Assembly (NCBI RefSeq): GCF_049310885.1
Contig: NZ_JBMDYO010000001.1
Location: 310,001-374,000 of the forward strand
Reading direction: 5' to 3'
DNA: 64,000 nucleotides
Origin: CAYZJV01 sp049310885
Lineage (GTDB): Bacteria; Spirochaetota; Spirochaetia; Sphaerochaetales; Sphaerochaetaceae
A model generated the notes under the pieces. That model did not search any database, had not been told where the DNA came from, and saw nothing but the letters and a program-made list of their open reading frames with translations. Every line of letters begins with the position of its first letter. Positions within the stretch are counted from its first letter, which is position 1. The position numbers were made by a program, and so were the translations under genes. This document shows, piece after piece, positions 17,136 to 26,773 of this stretch.

Positions 17136-19883
17136 ATGTGTAGAAGAATAAAACTGGTACTCGCATTGCTTTTGCTTCTCGTTTCAACGAGCCTATGGTC
17201 GAGTCAAGAACTACCATATCAAGGTCGCATGAAAATTGAAACAGACCGATTCTCCATCATCTTCGAACCACAGGATGCCTGGGCGGCAAAGGAGATAACC
17301 ACTTTCGCCGATACGGTTTTCCGAGATCTCACAGTATTGCTTGACCATGTTCCGTCAAGAAAAATTCCTGTAGTGATAACCAGTCGACCAGTGCAAGCCA
17401 ATGGCTATTTTTCGCCATTCCCAGCAAAAGTAATACTCTACATAACAAGCCCAGCCAACCGGTTCATCGGTTCTCGTACCAGCAGTTGGTTACGTGCATT
17501 GTTCTCACATGAATTGACACACTATATCCATCTTACCGCACCAGTGGGGCCGCCAAAATTTCTCACTCCAATTTTTGGTCCCGATGTCCCTGCCATGAAT
17601 ACCCTTCTCATGCCTGGTTGGTGGGTGGAGGGCATTACCACCTATATGGAATCAACTCTTGTGCATGGAGGACGGGGAAACTCTCCTACGTTTGCTTTCA
17701 CCTATGAAGCTCCATTACTCGAAGAGTCGATGTGGAGCCTTTCAAAAGGCTCCTACAATTCCCTCAATCCACCAAGGGGACGTATATATACAACCGGGTA
17801 CCTCATGGTCGAGCAGGTATATGATATGTATGGCAAGGAGGCTTTTGTAGATATTAATCGACGCTTTGCCGCCTGGCCGTTTTTCGGGATGGATCCAGCT
17901 TTCAAGAAAGTGACTGGCAAAACTGCATCTGAGGTCTATGCTGAAGCTCTCTCCAAAGCAGAAATGATCTTAACGAAAGATCAAAAACCACAACCGCTCT
18001 TCTCTCCCAATCGAATTGGAGACTATTATCTTCCTCATGTCACCGATATTGGATTGGTAGGGCAGACAAATACACCCTTCGAAAGTGGTCAACTTGTCCT
18101 ATACAACACTGGAGAAGGAACTATTACCCAAGTAGCAGAGTTTCCCACACATGGAGCCGATAATTCCACGATCACCAAAAGTGGTTCACATGCTTATATC
18201 AGCTTCTTGTGGAGTGACACAACTGCAAAGGAAAGTATCAATTTAGCAACTCCAAGCTACTCAGACATATATCGGTATGACACCGAAACAGGGAAGTACA
18301 GAAGAATCACAACCAAAGGACGACTTACCCACCCTGCGATTAGTCCAGATGGACAAAAATTGGTTGCAATAGAATCGATAGAAGACCGCTGGAGACTCGT
18401 GTCGGTAGATATAGTAACAGGAAAAATCACTACCCTGTATGAGCATCCAACTGGTTCTGTCTATCAACCAAGCTTCTCTGTAAACGGAGAATCGATCGTT
18501 GCTGTTGAAATCGTCTCTGGCAAATCGACACTCATTATAATCGACTCCTTTGGCAAGGCATCCGCTCTTCTACCCCATAGTGAAGCGGAATACCATAATC
18601 CACGGTTTATTGACGAGAATACCATATGGTTTGCTAGCGATATGGAAGATAGACTCGCGTTATACGAAATAAATATGCAAACAGATCAGGTTCTCCGGCT
18701 TTTACGAGACCCTATCGGGATTGTCGGCGCAATTTTGTGGAATGACCAGATCATCTACAGTACATACACTGCCAGTGGATATGCACTCAGATCGACGAAA
18801 GAAGATCAACTCGAACGGCAAGAAATTGATTTGAAGTTGTTGGAAACAGAATCATCGTATAACGAAGAGATATCGACTGCCCTTACCGCCGACTACCCGA
18901 TGCAGAAGTATCATGATCTTCTACGGTTCAACGTCTGGGTCCCCGTAACCATGAATATTCCTGAGTTGGTTCCCGGAGCTACAGCAATGTTTAAAAGCAT
19001 TCTTGGGAAACATGTACTGCAAGCGAGTGTCGGATACCAGATTGAAGAGATGTTGCCATTGGCGAATATCACCTATCAGTTCTCACCTGGCGGCTATCTC
19101 CTCTCCTTCGAAGGAAACTTGAATGAAAAAACTGCATTAGTAAGACGTAATCACAACCTTAGTACGACTACTTATATCCCTTTTTGGAAAATGATAACGC
19201 CGCAAAGTAGGAAAACATTATCTGCAGCCCTCTCGTTCGGGGCAATGTTCCAAGATATCGATTATGCGATTACTGGCTTAGGATACCTTAGCTACGAATG
19301 GAGCAGACCAGCTGTGCCTACCGAATATTTCGGGTCTACTTCATTTACAGTCTCGGGAGGCATGAGAGGAGACTACCGGAGCACCGATAAGAAGACAGCT
19401 CCTACGATAGTAGGTGGTATCAGAGGAAAAAAATCAATTGGGAAGTCTGCTCAGGTTATCGGCTTGGATATAGATGGGGGTATTTCCCTAACCGGAGGAA
19501 CAATTGAGAACTTGAACCCGATTGGATTCTCTGTAGCAGGTGAAGCACCAGCATCGGCACTTTTCACTGCCCGCTACAGCATACCCTTCGGCATAGTGGA
19601 CAAAGTTGTCCCGTATGGGGGAATCATCGGCATGGGGATCTCTACGCATGGGCAAATGTTACTTCACAAGGGAAATGGAGACCTCTATTGGGGGGATGAT
19701 TTCTATTTTGGCACCACGCTACATGCATCTTTCGCCATTGGAGCCTCATTCACTCTACAGGCATCTACCGGTATTGCCTTGAGCATCAAGCATAACCAAA
19801 GCCGATTTCTGTTTGCAGTAAATTTTGCGAACCTCTTCGGATCCAAGGAAGAACTCTTCACTACCCTTAAAAGCAATTTATAG
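17136..19883 (+). CDS. outer-membrane protein with peptidase MA-type domain, beta-propeller and barrel
   Basis: The 915-residue protein begins with a signal peptide (about 22 residues). Residues 25-280 form a gluzincin metalloprotease domain of the peptidase MA type: HELTHYIH near residue 124 supplies two zinc ligands and the base, and WWVEGITTY near 162 the third ligand. Residues 290-570 contain TolB/WD40-like repeats (HPAISPDGQKLVAIES, QPSFSVNGESIVAVE, NPRFIDENTIWFASD). From about 620 to the end, amphipathic strands suggest an outer-membrane barrel. It may process or sense periplasmic proteins from the outer membrane. The active-site residues are intact. The substrate is unknown. Confidence 0.72.
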   Translation: MCRRIKLVLALLLLLVSTSLWSSQELPYQGRMKIETDRFSIIFEPQDAWAAKEITTFADTVFRDLTVLLDHVPSRKIPVVITSRPVQANGYFSPFPAKVILYITSPANRFIGSRTSSWLRALFSHELTHYIHLTAPVGPPKFLTPIFGPDVPAMNTLLMPGWWVEGITTYMESTLVHGGRGNSPTFAFTYEAPLLEESMWSLSKGSYNSLNPPRGRIYTTGYLMVEQVYDMYGKEAFVDINRRFAAWPFFGMDPAFKKVTGKTASEVYAEALSKAEMILTKDQKPQPLFSPNRIGDYYLPHVTDIGLVGQTNTPFESGQLVLYNTGEGTITQVAEFPTHGADNSTITKSGSHAYISFLWSDTTAKESINLATPSYSDIYRYDTETGKYRRITTKGRLTHPAISPDGQKLVAIESIEDRWRLVSVDIVTGKITTLYEHPTGSVYQPSFSVNGESIVAVEIVSGKSTLIIIDSFGKASALLPHSEAEYHNPRFIDENTIWFASDMEDRLALYEINMQTDQVLRLLRDPIGIVGAILWNDQIIYSTYTASGYALRSTKEDQLERQEIDLKLLETESSYNEEISTALTADYPMQKYHDLLRFNVWVPVTMNIPELVPGATAMFKSILGKHVLQASVGYQIEEMLPLANITYQFSPGGYLLSFEGNLNEKTALVRRNHNLSTTTYIPFWKMITPQSRKTLSAALSFGAMFQDIDYAITGLGYLSYEWSRPAVPTEYFGSTSFTVSGGMRGDYRSTDKKTAPTIVGGIRGKKSIGKSAQVIGLDIDGGISLTGGTIENLNPIGFSVAGEAPASALFTARYSIPFGIVDKVVPYGGIIGMGISTHGQMLLHKGNGDLYWGDDFYFGTTLHASFAIGASFTLQASTGIALSIKHNQSRFLFAVNFANLFGSKEELFTTLKSNL

Positions 19884-19886
19884 AGC

Positions 19887-19915
19887 TTGCACGGCTTACA
19901 GAGGCCTAGTATGCT
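19887..19915 (+). promoter_or_regulatory. promoter of acnA
   Basis: TTGCAC (19887-19892), 17-base spacer, TATGCT (19910-19915); the start codon follows 35 bases later with a GGAGG site. Confidence 0.55.
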
Positions 19916-19949
19916 GTAGATATCTTCACTTTATCAATTGGAGGTACTT

Positions 19950-22595
19950 ATGGCCAAATCGTACACAAGCACTATCTTTATCGGTGGAAAGACCTACCGT
20001 TATATCGATATATCGCGCTTTGCGGGAGATAGGATCGACTCGGTCCCCTACTCTTTACGGATATTGTTGGAAAATCTGATGCGACATGCCGACAAAGGTA
20101 TTGCGAATGAACAGTTATTCAATGCAATCATTGAGAGAAGAGCTGACGTGGAAAAGCCTGAGGAGGTTCCTTTCCATCCTGAACGCGTACTTATGCAGGA
20201 TTTTACTGGGGTACCGGCTGTGGTTGACCTCGCGTCATTGAGGGATGCGGTCAAAGAGGCTGGAAAGGACCCCAAGATAATCAATCCAAAAGTCCCAGTA
20301 GATCTTGTGGTGGACCATTCGGTGCAGATTGACAGCTATGGAGAAGAGGATTCACGATCTATAAATGTAGGTTTGGAATACCAAAGAAACCATGAACGTT
20401 ATAGTCTTTTGAAATGGGCACAAAAAAGCTTCACTAATCTGCGGATCGTTCCTCCAAATTCGGGTATTTGCCACCAAGTGAACCTAGAGTATCTGGCAGA
20501 CTGTGTGCGTGCCGATGGTTCTATGGTATTTCCAGATTCGCTTGTTGGAACCGATAGCCATACTACAATGATAAACGGCTTAGGGGTCATGGGATGGGGC
20601 GTTGGAGGTATCGAGGCTGAGGCCGTGATGCTAGGACAACCCTATTTCATGCCAATTCCACGCGTTGTCGGGGTACGTCTTACAGGAGCCATGGATCCGG
20701 TGTGTACTGCAACAGATCTTGTACTCACGCTGACCAATCGGCTGAGGAAAATTGGAGTGGTGGGAGCATTCGTGGAATACTTTGGTCCCGGGCTTCCTTC
20801 CTTGGATCTCCCAGATCGAGCGACCATCGCGAATATGAGTCCGGAATATGGTGCTACCATGGGATTCTTTCCTGTGGATGAGCGGACCATCGAATATCTT
20901 CGATCCACCGGAAGGGACGCCCAAGCGGAACGGACAGAGATCTATTGTAGCACTAATGCGCTATTTCATGATCCGGCAAAAGAGGCTATCTACGACCAAA
21001 TCTTGGAACTCGATCTCTCCTCCGTAGTACCAAGCATTGCCGGTCCTTCGAGACCTCAAGACCGGATTTCGCTCTCCGAAGCAGCAATAGAGATTACCAA
21101 GGTAACGGGAATCGATGGAAAGAAAACTGTTGGAATTGATATCGATGGCATCCCCGTGGACTTACCCGATGGAGCTATTGCAATCGCAGCAATCACCAGT
21201 TGTACGAACACCAGCAATCCTTCGGTGATGATAGCTGCAGGGTTGTTGGCCAAGGAGGCTGTCCTTAGAGGCCTACAGGTTGCTCCTTGGGTTAAAACAT
21301 CCCTGGCGCCTGGATCTCAGGTGGTTACCGATTACCTTACCGGGTCGGGATTGTTGTCGTTTCTTGAGACTTTAGGTTTCCACATAGCCGCCTTTGGTTG
21401 TACAACATGTATCGGTAATTCGGGGCCTTTGCATCCTTCAATCGAGAAAGCACAACAGGAGCATAATCTTACTTTGGCATCCGTTCTTTCGGGAAATCGA
21501 AATTTCGATGGAAGGATCCATAAGAACGTGAAAGCTTCATTCCTTATGAGTCCACCGTTGGTTGTGGCATACGCCTTGGCTGGCAGAATGGATATAGATC
21601 TCACAAAAGATCCGCTTGGTTTGGATACCGAGGGAAATCCAGTCTATCTGAATGATATTTGGCCAAAACAGGAAGTAGCCAACCAGTTGGTAGGCAAATA
21701 TGTTACAAAAGAATCTTTCATAGAAAAATATCGCGATGTATTCACTGGAGATGACAGGTGGGCAAGACTGGAAGCTCCTGAAGGAGAAACCTTCACATGG
21801 GATACCAACTCCACGTACATCGCACGGCCTCCATTTTTCGATGGATTTCCTATTGAACCGCCAAGAATCGGAGATATTGTAGAAGGACGGGCATTATTAG
21901 CCATGGGAGATTCTGTAACCACTGATCACATCAGTCCTGCCGGTTCCATCGATCCAAGCTATCCAGCGGGGAAGTACCTTATTCAAAAAGATGTTCCCTC
22001 GGATCAATTCAACTCCTATGGAAGCAGACGTGGAAACCACGAGATCATGATGCGGGGGACTTTTGCCAATACAAGAATAAAGCAAAAACTCAGTCATCCA
22101 AAGGAGGGCGGTTATACCAAGAAACTACCCGAAAACGTGCTAATGCATGTGTTCGATGCAGCAATGGCCTATATGCAGGAAGAGACAGATCTCCTCATCC
22201 TAGCAGGCAAGGAGTATGGAACTGGGTCATCGCGCGATTGGGCTGCCAAAGGGACCAGTCTTTTAGGAATCAGGGCTGTAATCGCTGAATCATTCGAGCG
22301 GATACATCGTAGTAATCTGGTGGGTATGGGAATCATGCCATTGGTCTTCGAAGAAGGAGAAACAATGCAGACGTTGGGCTTAGATGGTACTGAACGATTT
22401 TCGCTAGCCATTCCAACGGAGATCGTGCCAAAAATGCCCATGGTACTACGTGTTGAAGGAGATGACGGCTCCAAAAAGAATATTACCCTTGTTTGTCGAC
22501 TCGACTCTCCCATCGAGATCGCATACTATCGGAATGGGGGAATTCTCCACTATGTCCTACGATCGATTCTCTACGCCCAGCATATAGAAAGTTGA
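19950..22595 (+). CDS. acnA: aconitate hydratase
   Basis: The 881-residue protein matches AcnA/IRP-type aconitase in length and order. The [4Fe-4S] cysteines are in SCTNTSNPSVM and CTTCIGNSGPL. Other landmarks are VGTDSHTTMINGLGVMGWGVGG and, in the C-terminal swivel domain, GDSVTTDHISPAG and YGTGSSRDWAAKG. It interconverts citrate and isocitrate, probably to supply 2-oxoglutarate for glutamate in a fermenter. GGAGG stands five bases before the ATG. A fragment of an unrelated ATPase gene follows six bases after the stop. Confidence 0.96.
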   Translation: MAKSYTSTIFIGGKTYRYIDISRFAGDRIDSVPYSLRILLENLMRHADKGIANEQLFNAIIERRADVEKPEEVPFHPERVLMQDFTGVPAVVDLASLRDAVKEAGKDPKIINPKVPVDLVVDHSVQIDSYGEEDSRSINVGLEYQRNHERYSLLKWAQKSFTNLRIVPPNSGICHQVNLEYLADCVRADGSMVFPDSLVGTDSHTTMINGLGVMGWGVGGIEAEAVMLGQPYFMPIPRVVGVRLTGAMDPVCTATDLVLTLTNRLRKIGVVGAFVEYFGPGLPSLDLPDRATIANMSPEYGATMGFFPVDERTIEYLRSTGRDAQAERTEIYCSTNALFHDPAKEAIYDQILELDLSSVVPSIAGPSRPQDRISLSEAAIEITKVTGIDGKKTVGIDIDGIPVDLPDGAIAIAAITSCTNTSNPSVMIAAGLLAKEAVLRGLQVAPWVKTSLAPGSQVVTDYLTGSGLLSFLETLGFHIAAFGCTTCIGNSGPLHPSIEKAQQEHNLTLASVLSGNRNFDGRIHKNVKASFLMSPPLVVAYALAGRMDIDLTKDPLGLDTEGNPVYLNDIWPKQEVANQLVGKYVTKESFIEKYRDVFTGDDRWARLEAPEGETFTWDTNSTYIARPPFFDGFPIEPPRIGDIVEGRALLAMGDSVTTDHISPAGSIDPSYPAGKYLIQKDVPSDQFNSYGSRRGNHEIMMRGTFANTRIKQKLSHPKEGGYTKKLPENVLMHVFDAAMAYMQEETDLLILAGKEYGTGSSRDWAAKGTSLLGIRAVIAESFERIHRSNLVGMGIMPLVFEEGETMQTLGLDGTERFSLAIPTEIVPKMPMVLRVEGDDGSKKNITLVCRLDSPIEIAYYRNGGILHYVLRSILYAQHIES

Positions 22596-22600
22596 TTACC

Positions 22601-23485
22601 ATGGACATCGATTTCCCCGCTTTCCTTGAAATGACAGGAAATACAAACTTGTTAGAACTACTTCGGGAAATCGATGAGATCCGACCGATACCGAAATCAG
22701 AAGCAGCGCGGTTATCTCATCTGGTCAGAATACATATGGCTACCGGATCCATACCATCAATAGTCGAATCATGGGTACGAACTCATGATTTTGATAAAAC
22801 TGATAGGGAAATCGATCAACATCTGGAAGCATTAGTCAACGAAAGTGCGGCCGCATTATCACTAAAAATAGAACAGTGTAGATCGATGTGGTATCGGCTT
22901 CCTGCGCAGATCGCACGTGAGAATACCCGATTCCACAATACCAAACCAAAGGACGAGGCTAATGGATATCCTTTGGATATCTTGATTTTATACCTTGTGC
23001 AAGAAGGCATTATCTATCGTGTGAGAAAGATAGACAAGCCTCGGCAACCGGTGGAATCCTTCATCTATCAGAGCCAATATAAATATTATTTCCTAGATTC
23101 AGGCTTATTCAGACGTCTAGCTAAATTACCGGCGAGAACGGTGAATCAAGAGCTGCCGGAATTGAGTCGGTTTCGCGGTAATCTCACCGAAGGTTATGCT
23201 TTGACAGCACTACTCAAATTGAGTGACCATCCAATCTGGTATTGGAAATCGGGTCACCGGGCGGAAGTGGATTTTGTCACGATACTGGGAAATGAAATTA
23301 TTCCGGTCGAAGTGAAGACGGCCCGCAATGTCAAATCTCATTCATTGGCATGTTACAGGAGGCAATATGGACCAAAGATCGCCCTACGGATATCCATGCT
23401 CAATCTGAAACAGGATGATGAATTAGTGAATATCCCACTGTATATGATACATGAGGCTCAACACTTGTTGAGCCTCACACAATGA
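22601..23485 (+). CDS. DUF4143 domain protein, an AAA_14-type ATPase lacking its ATPase domain
   Basis: The 294-residue product matches the C-terminal two thirds of AAA_14/DUF4143 proteins: DFPAFLEMTG, GSIPSIVESWV, the middle MWYRLPAQIARENTRF, VQEGIIYRVRKIDKP, YYFLDSGLFRR, then RGNLTEGYALTALLK and the terminal EVDFVTILGNEIIPVEVKTA, a PD-(D/E)XK-like fold. The N-terminal P-loop domain (about 150 residues, Walker A and B) is absent; aconitase coding sequence sits where it should be. The first ATG is six bases after acnA with no good ribosome site. It is probably a relic, although the frame is intact. Confidence 0.7.
   Translation: MDIDFPAFLEMTGNTNLLELLREIDEIRPIPKSEAARLSHLVRIHMATGSIPSIVESWVRTHDFDKTDREIDQHLEALVNESAAALSLKIEQCRSMWYRLPAQIARENTRFHNTKPKDEANGYPLDILILYLVQEGIIYRVRKIDKPRQPVESFIYQSQYKYYFLDSGLFRRLAKLPARTVNQELPELSRFRGNLTEGYALTALLKLSDHPIWYWKSGHRAEVDFVTILGNEIIPVEVKTARNVKSHSLACYRRQYGPKIALRISMLNLKQDDELVNIPLYMIHEAQHLLSLTQ
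23452..23477. repeat. perfect inverted repeat, strong hairpin
   Basis: TGAGGCTCAAC (23452-23462) and GTTGAGCCTCA (23467-23477) with a four-base ACTT loop: an 11-bp perfect stem at the very end of the DUF4143 frame. There is no T-run on either side, so it is not a classical terminator, but it may stall or protect transcripts between the convergent genes. Confidence 0.6.
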
Positions 23486-23534
23486 AAGGTATGATGCAAT
23501 CTCTCGTTTCCTGAACTCGCTCGAGAAATCAACA

Positions 23535-25703
23535 TCACGAGGGAAAGACCTTGAATTTTCTTAAGCCTTCGATTACGCCTCCTGCATACGAATGCTCAGC
23601 GAAATAGATGTGTTTTTGTTTCCTTAAAGTCTCGAGTGACTCTTCATGGTTGTTTACCACAATGCCCTTCAATGGCTTTATAAGCATATCGGCATCATTG
23701 CCCGAGTCCCCAGCCGTTATCACCGATTTGAGATCGATGTGCCATTTCCAAGCAATATACTTAACGGCCGTCCCTTTTGAAGCACGATACGGGAGAATAT
23801 CGAGGTAGCGATTGTGTGAAAGGACGATATGCCATGAAGATTTCGTACTTTCCAAAGCTCTGCGGATTTCTTCCATAAGATCTTCTATGGAGTCAGGATT
23901 CTTCACATTATAGCTTACCTTGAAAGCCCTCTGGGTATCCTCTTGAGGTTGTAGTTCCAAGCCCTCAATCCGATCTAGAGCTTCCCGTATCCGCTCGGGA
24001 TGCCACCTTCGACGTATATAGTGGGACCATCCCTTGTCGGCTATCAGGTTCTCTCCATAGTAGACCTCCGATCCGACGGAAGTGATAAGCACATCCGGTT
24101 TTGGAAATCCGTGTTGTTCGAGGATCTCTTTTGCGGAATCTACACTTCTTCCTGTCGCTATACCAAAGCCCACGGTTTCGTGGTACTCCTCAAGAAGTTT
24201 CTTGAGATCTTCAATAGCTTTATCATCGCCGGTAAGCGTATTATCGATATCACTAACCAATAGGTATTTGAGAGTACTCATCCGCTTTGCCATGCTCCGC
24301 TCATAGCGGGCATCGGGAGTCTTTTTGTTCCTATGTTCGGTGAGAACACGGCCTAAGTGCTCAAGATAGGTATCACAGTGGGCCTTCCAGTTATAAACCT
24401 CTCTAATCCGTTCTACCCCATGCCTGGACAGCTTATCCCACAAGTCGGCATCAGTAAGGATCTTATGGATTGAGTCATGGATAGCCTTTTCATTTGTAAT
24501 ATCGACCAAGACACCACTATCACAATTTTTCCTGATATCCTGTACTCCACCTTTATCGGTACCGATGAATGGTAATCCTACTGCGGATGCTTCAATAAAG
24601 GTCAAGCCAAAGTTCTCTAACGCCGCCGCACTGACAAAGACCCCTCTCTTCATCGCTGCGATACGGTACAATTCGGGAACATCCCTCTCGGGATTGTGGT
24701 GTTTTGGGATCGCCATTTTTCCATAGAGGTCATAACGATCCATAAGCAGCAACATATCGGTCAATACTTGCTTTTCGCCCTCTTCCATACTATTGATATC
24801 ATCCCGAATACCAGCGAATATGGCGAGATTCGCAATCGCCTGTAAATCCTTATTTTTTCCGTAGATATCGATGAGAACGTCAATGTTCTTTCTAGCTTCA
24901 GGACGGCATAAAGCCATGATGAGCGGTTTTTCCGGAACGGTGAAAAATCGTTGGAGCTCTTTCATCATATTGAATTGCGCTAACTTCTGCTCTTCGGTGA
25001 TTGATGGATCCTGTATCTCATAATGATAGTATGGGAAAAATTTCTCGAGATCCAAACCTGGAGGAATCACAACGAAACGATCCAGGACCCGATTTTCATA
25101 CGAACTATAGAGCTCCTCCCGCTCGTAATTCGTGCTTGTAATGACCATATCGGCTTTTCGGATTGTCCTCTCTTCATGGGCAATACGGGTCGACATGGTG
25201 TAGTAATCTTCAATCCTCTCTTCTGAGAGTCCGATCGATTTGAGATATTCGAATTTGTTTCGGCCTAACGAGTGACCTGTGAACACCAAGGGAGTATGGA
25301 AATAGCTTGCTATTTCAGTTGCAACGTAGCCACCATCTGAATAGTGGCCATGAATGATATCGGGAACCCGTTTTTCAGAGCGGAAAAACTCGATCAGATT
25401 GTCCACATACTCATCTAGGTGCGGCCAAAGCCGTTCTTTGCGGATATATTTCACTCCACCACAAGGCAACCTGACGATGCGCGCATTATCTGCTATCTGT
25501 TCGATTGCCTTGTTATAGTCATTGCTCAATCTTTTATCACCGATTTTCCTAGTGAATAAATCTACTTCAACATCCTCTCGCGTGGACAATTCCTTGACTA
25601 AATCGATAACATATCGAGTTTGCCCTCCGGTGTCTGCATCGCGGCCCATTTCGATATTATTGCTTCGGACCAATCCATGGATGTTGATAATCGCTATATA
25701 CAT
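23535..25703 (-). CDS. bifunctional sucrose-phosphate synthase / sucrose-phosphate phosphatase
   Basis: The 722-residue protein joins two enzymes. Residues 1-465 are a GT4 glycosyltransferase of the sucrose-phosphate synthase type: DADTGGQTRYVIDLVKEL, HGHYSDGG, FTGHSLGRNK, LCRPEARKNIDVLI, and the donor-site ALENFGLTFIEASAVGLP. Residues 480-722 are a HAD phosphatase with an intact motif I (SDIDNTLTGDD), ATGRS and AGDSGNDADML. Together they would make sucrose from UDP- or ADP-glucose and fructose 6-phosphate. Sucrose often serves as a compatible solute. AGAGGT lies six bases before the ATG. Confidence 0.88.
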   Translation of the reverse strand: MYIAIINIHGLVRSNNIEMGRDADTGGQTRYVIDLVKELSTREDVEVDLFTRKIGDKRLSNDYNKAIEQIADNARIVRLPCGGVKYIRKERLWPHLDEYVDNLIEFFRSEKRVPDIIHGHYSDGGYVATEIASYFHTPLVFTGHSLGRNKFEYLKSIGLSEERIEDYYTMSTRIAHEERTIRKADMVITSTNYEREELYSSYENRVLDRFVVIPPGLDLEKFFPYYHYEIQDPSITEEQKLAQFNMMKELQRFFTVPEKPLIMALCRPEARKNIDVLIDIYGKNKDLQAIANLAIFAGIRDDINSMEEGEKQVLTDMLLLMDRYDLYGKMAIPKHHNPERDVPELYRIAAMKRGVFVSAAALENFGLTFIEASAVGLPFIGTDKGGVQDIRKNCDSGVLVDITNEKAIHDSIHKILTDADLWDKLSRHGVERIREVYNWKAHCDTYLEHLGRVLTEHRNKKTPDARYERSMAKRMSTLKYLLVSDIDNTLTGDDKAIEDLKKLLEEYHETVGFGIATGRSVDSAKEILEQHGFPKPDVLITSVGSEVYYGENLIADKGWSHYIRRRWHPERIREALDRIEGLELQPQEDTQRAFKVSYNVKNPDSIEDLMEEIRRALESTKSSWHIVLSHNRYLDILPYRASKGTAVKYIAWKWHIDLKSVITAGDSGNDADMLIKPLKGIVVNNHEESLETLRKQKHIYFAEHSYAGGVIEGLRKFKVFPS

Positions 25704-25779
25704 GTGTTACCTCTTTCTGTAGTTTTATCATCCCACATATCATATTTTGTGTCAAATCAGTGCTTTTATACCATCAAGT

Positions 25780-26664
25780 CTACTGCTCTTCTTTGATAGG
25801 AATGAGCAGTACGGGAACCTTGGACCGCCTAGCTACATATTGGCTAACACTACCGACAAACAACTCCCGTAGGAATCCTCGACCTTGGGTCCCCATCATT
25901 ACCAATGTAGCATCCCCCTCTTCCAACTCACGCATCACTTCCGTATGGGGATTGCCATAAACCAGTTTGCATTCTACTTTCACTTTACTCTCAGCGACCA
26001 GCTTAGCTTTCATTTGTTCAAGTCTATCACGATCGGTCGCATTGAACTCATCCAAGCGTTCGACGAGATGTGGTTCAATATGGCTCCTATCCTGTACATG
26101 CAGCAAGGTAACTTTCGTGACGGTTCCACTATCGATGAGTTTCTCGAGATGAATGAATGCACTTTTCGCTCCAGGAGAAAAATCGGTTGCATAAAGAATC
26201 CGTTTTGTCACGCCCTCTGGAGCAATCCCAGTAACTTCTAGATGCCTATGTTCATCTACGGTAAGTCGGACAATGATCAGTGGTTTTCGGGTTCCTAACA
26301 TAACCTCATGGGCGACACCACCAAGAAATGCTCCACCAACCAATGAACGTCCTTGGGATCCTACGACAACCAGCGGATAGCCCTCTTCATCGGCAATACG
26401 GTTTATCTCTCGCTTTGCGTTTCCCGGTGATATTCGACTTTCCACAGTGAATCCTAGATCTTCCAAGTCCTTCTTCTGTCGTTCTATTGCATCCGTTTGG
26501 ATGGTAGCGACATAAGGAAAGACCTCTGAAGCCACCTCCTGATAATCGGGACACTGTAAGAGCAGGAGTGAAGAAACACCGAAATCTTTGAGAAATCCTA
26601 GCTGTTTAACCATGATATCGGAAGCCTCTGAAAGGTCGGTGGCAATAATTGCACGTTCCATCAT
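25780..26664 (-). CDS. tandem universal stress protein
   Basis: The 294-residue protein consists of two UspA domains (1-145 and 150-294). Each has the ATP-binding loop pattern: VVGSQGRSLVGGAFLGGVAHEVM in the first and MMGTQGRGFLRELFVGSVSQYVARRSKVPVLLI in the second. The second, with G-x2-G-x9-G-S, is the better match for nucleotide binding. Usp proteins modulate stress survival; targets are unknown. TAGGAGG lies five bases before the ATG at 26664; an adjacent ATG at 26661 is equally possible. It has a strong promoter and a small 5' hairpin (GGCGG/CCGCC, 26678-26696). Confidence 0.9.
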   Translation of the reverse strand: MMERAIIATDLSEASDIMVKQLGFLKDFGVSSLLLLQCPDYQEVASEVFPYVATIQTDAIERQKKDLEDLGFTVESRISPGNAKREINRIADEEGYPLVVVGSQGRSLVGGAFLGGVAHEVMLGTRKPLIIVRLTVDEHRHLEVTGIAPEGVTKRILYATDFSPGAKSAFIHLEKLIDSGTVTKVTLLHVQDRSHIEPHLVERLDEFNATDRDRLEQMKAKLVAESKVKVECKLVYGNPHTEVMRELEEGDATLVMMGTQGRGFLRELFVGSVSQYVARRSKVPVLLIPIKEEQ

Positions 26665-26705
26665 ACTAACCTCCTACGGCGGACAGACAAGCCGCCTGTA
26701 TCCAT

Positions 26706-26735
26706 AGTATACGTACAGTTGGTGGGTAAAGTCAA
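26706..26735 (-). promoter_or_regulatory. promoter of the universal stress gene
   Basis: Minus strand: TTGACT (26735-26730), 18-base spacer, TATACT (26711-26706). This is one of the best sigma-70-like promoters in the window. Confidence 0.7.
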
Positions 26736-26773
26736 AAGTTAATGTAAAAACGCATCCTCCATGGAACGATCGG

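Noticed and set aside
23500..23525. TTCCTGAACTCGCTCG, similar to TTCCCTGCACTCGCTCG at about 62790, as a dispersed repeat
   Set aside because: The similarity covers about 15 bases with an insertion and a mismatch, and no third copy was seen; not enough to call a repeat family.
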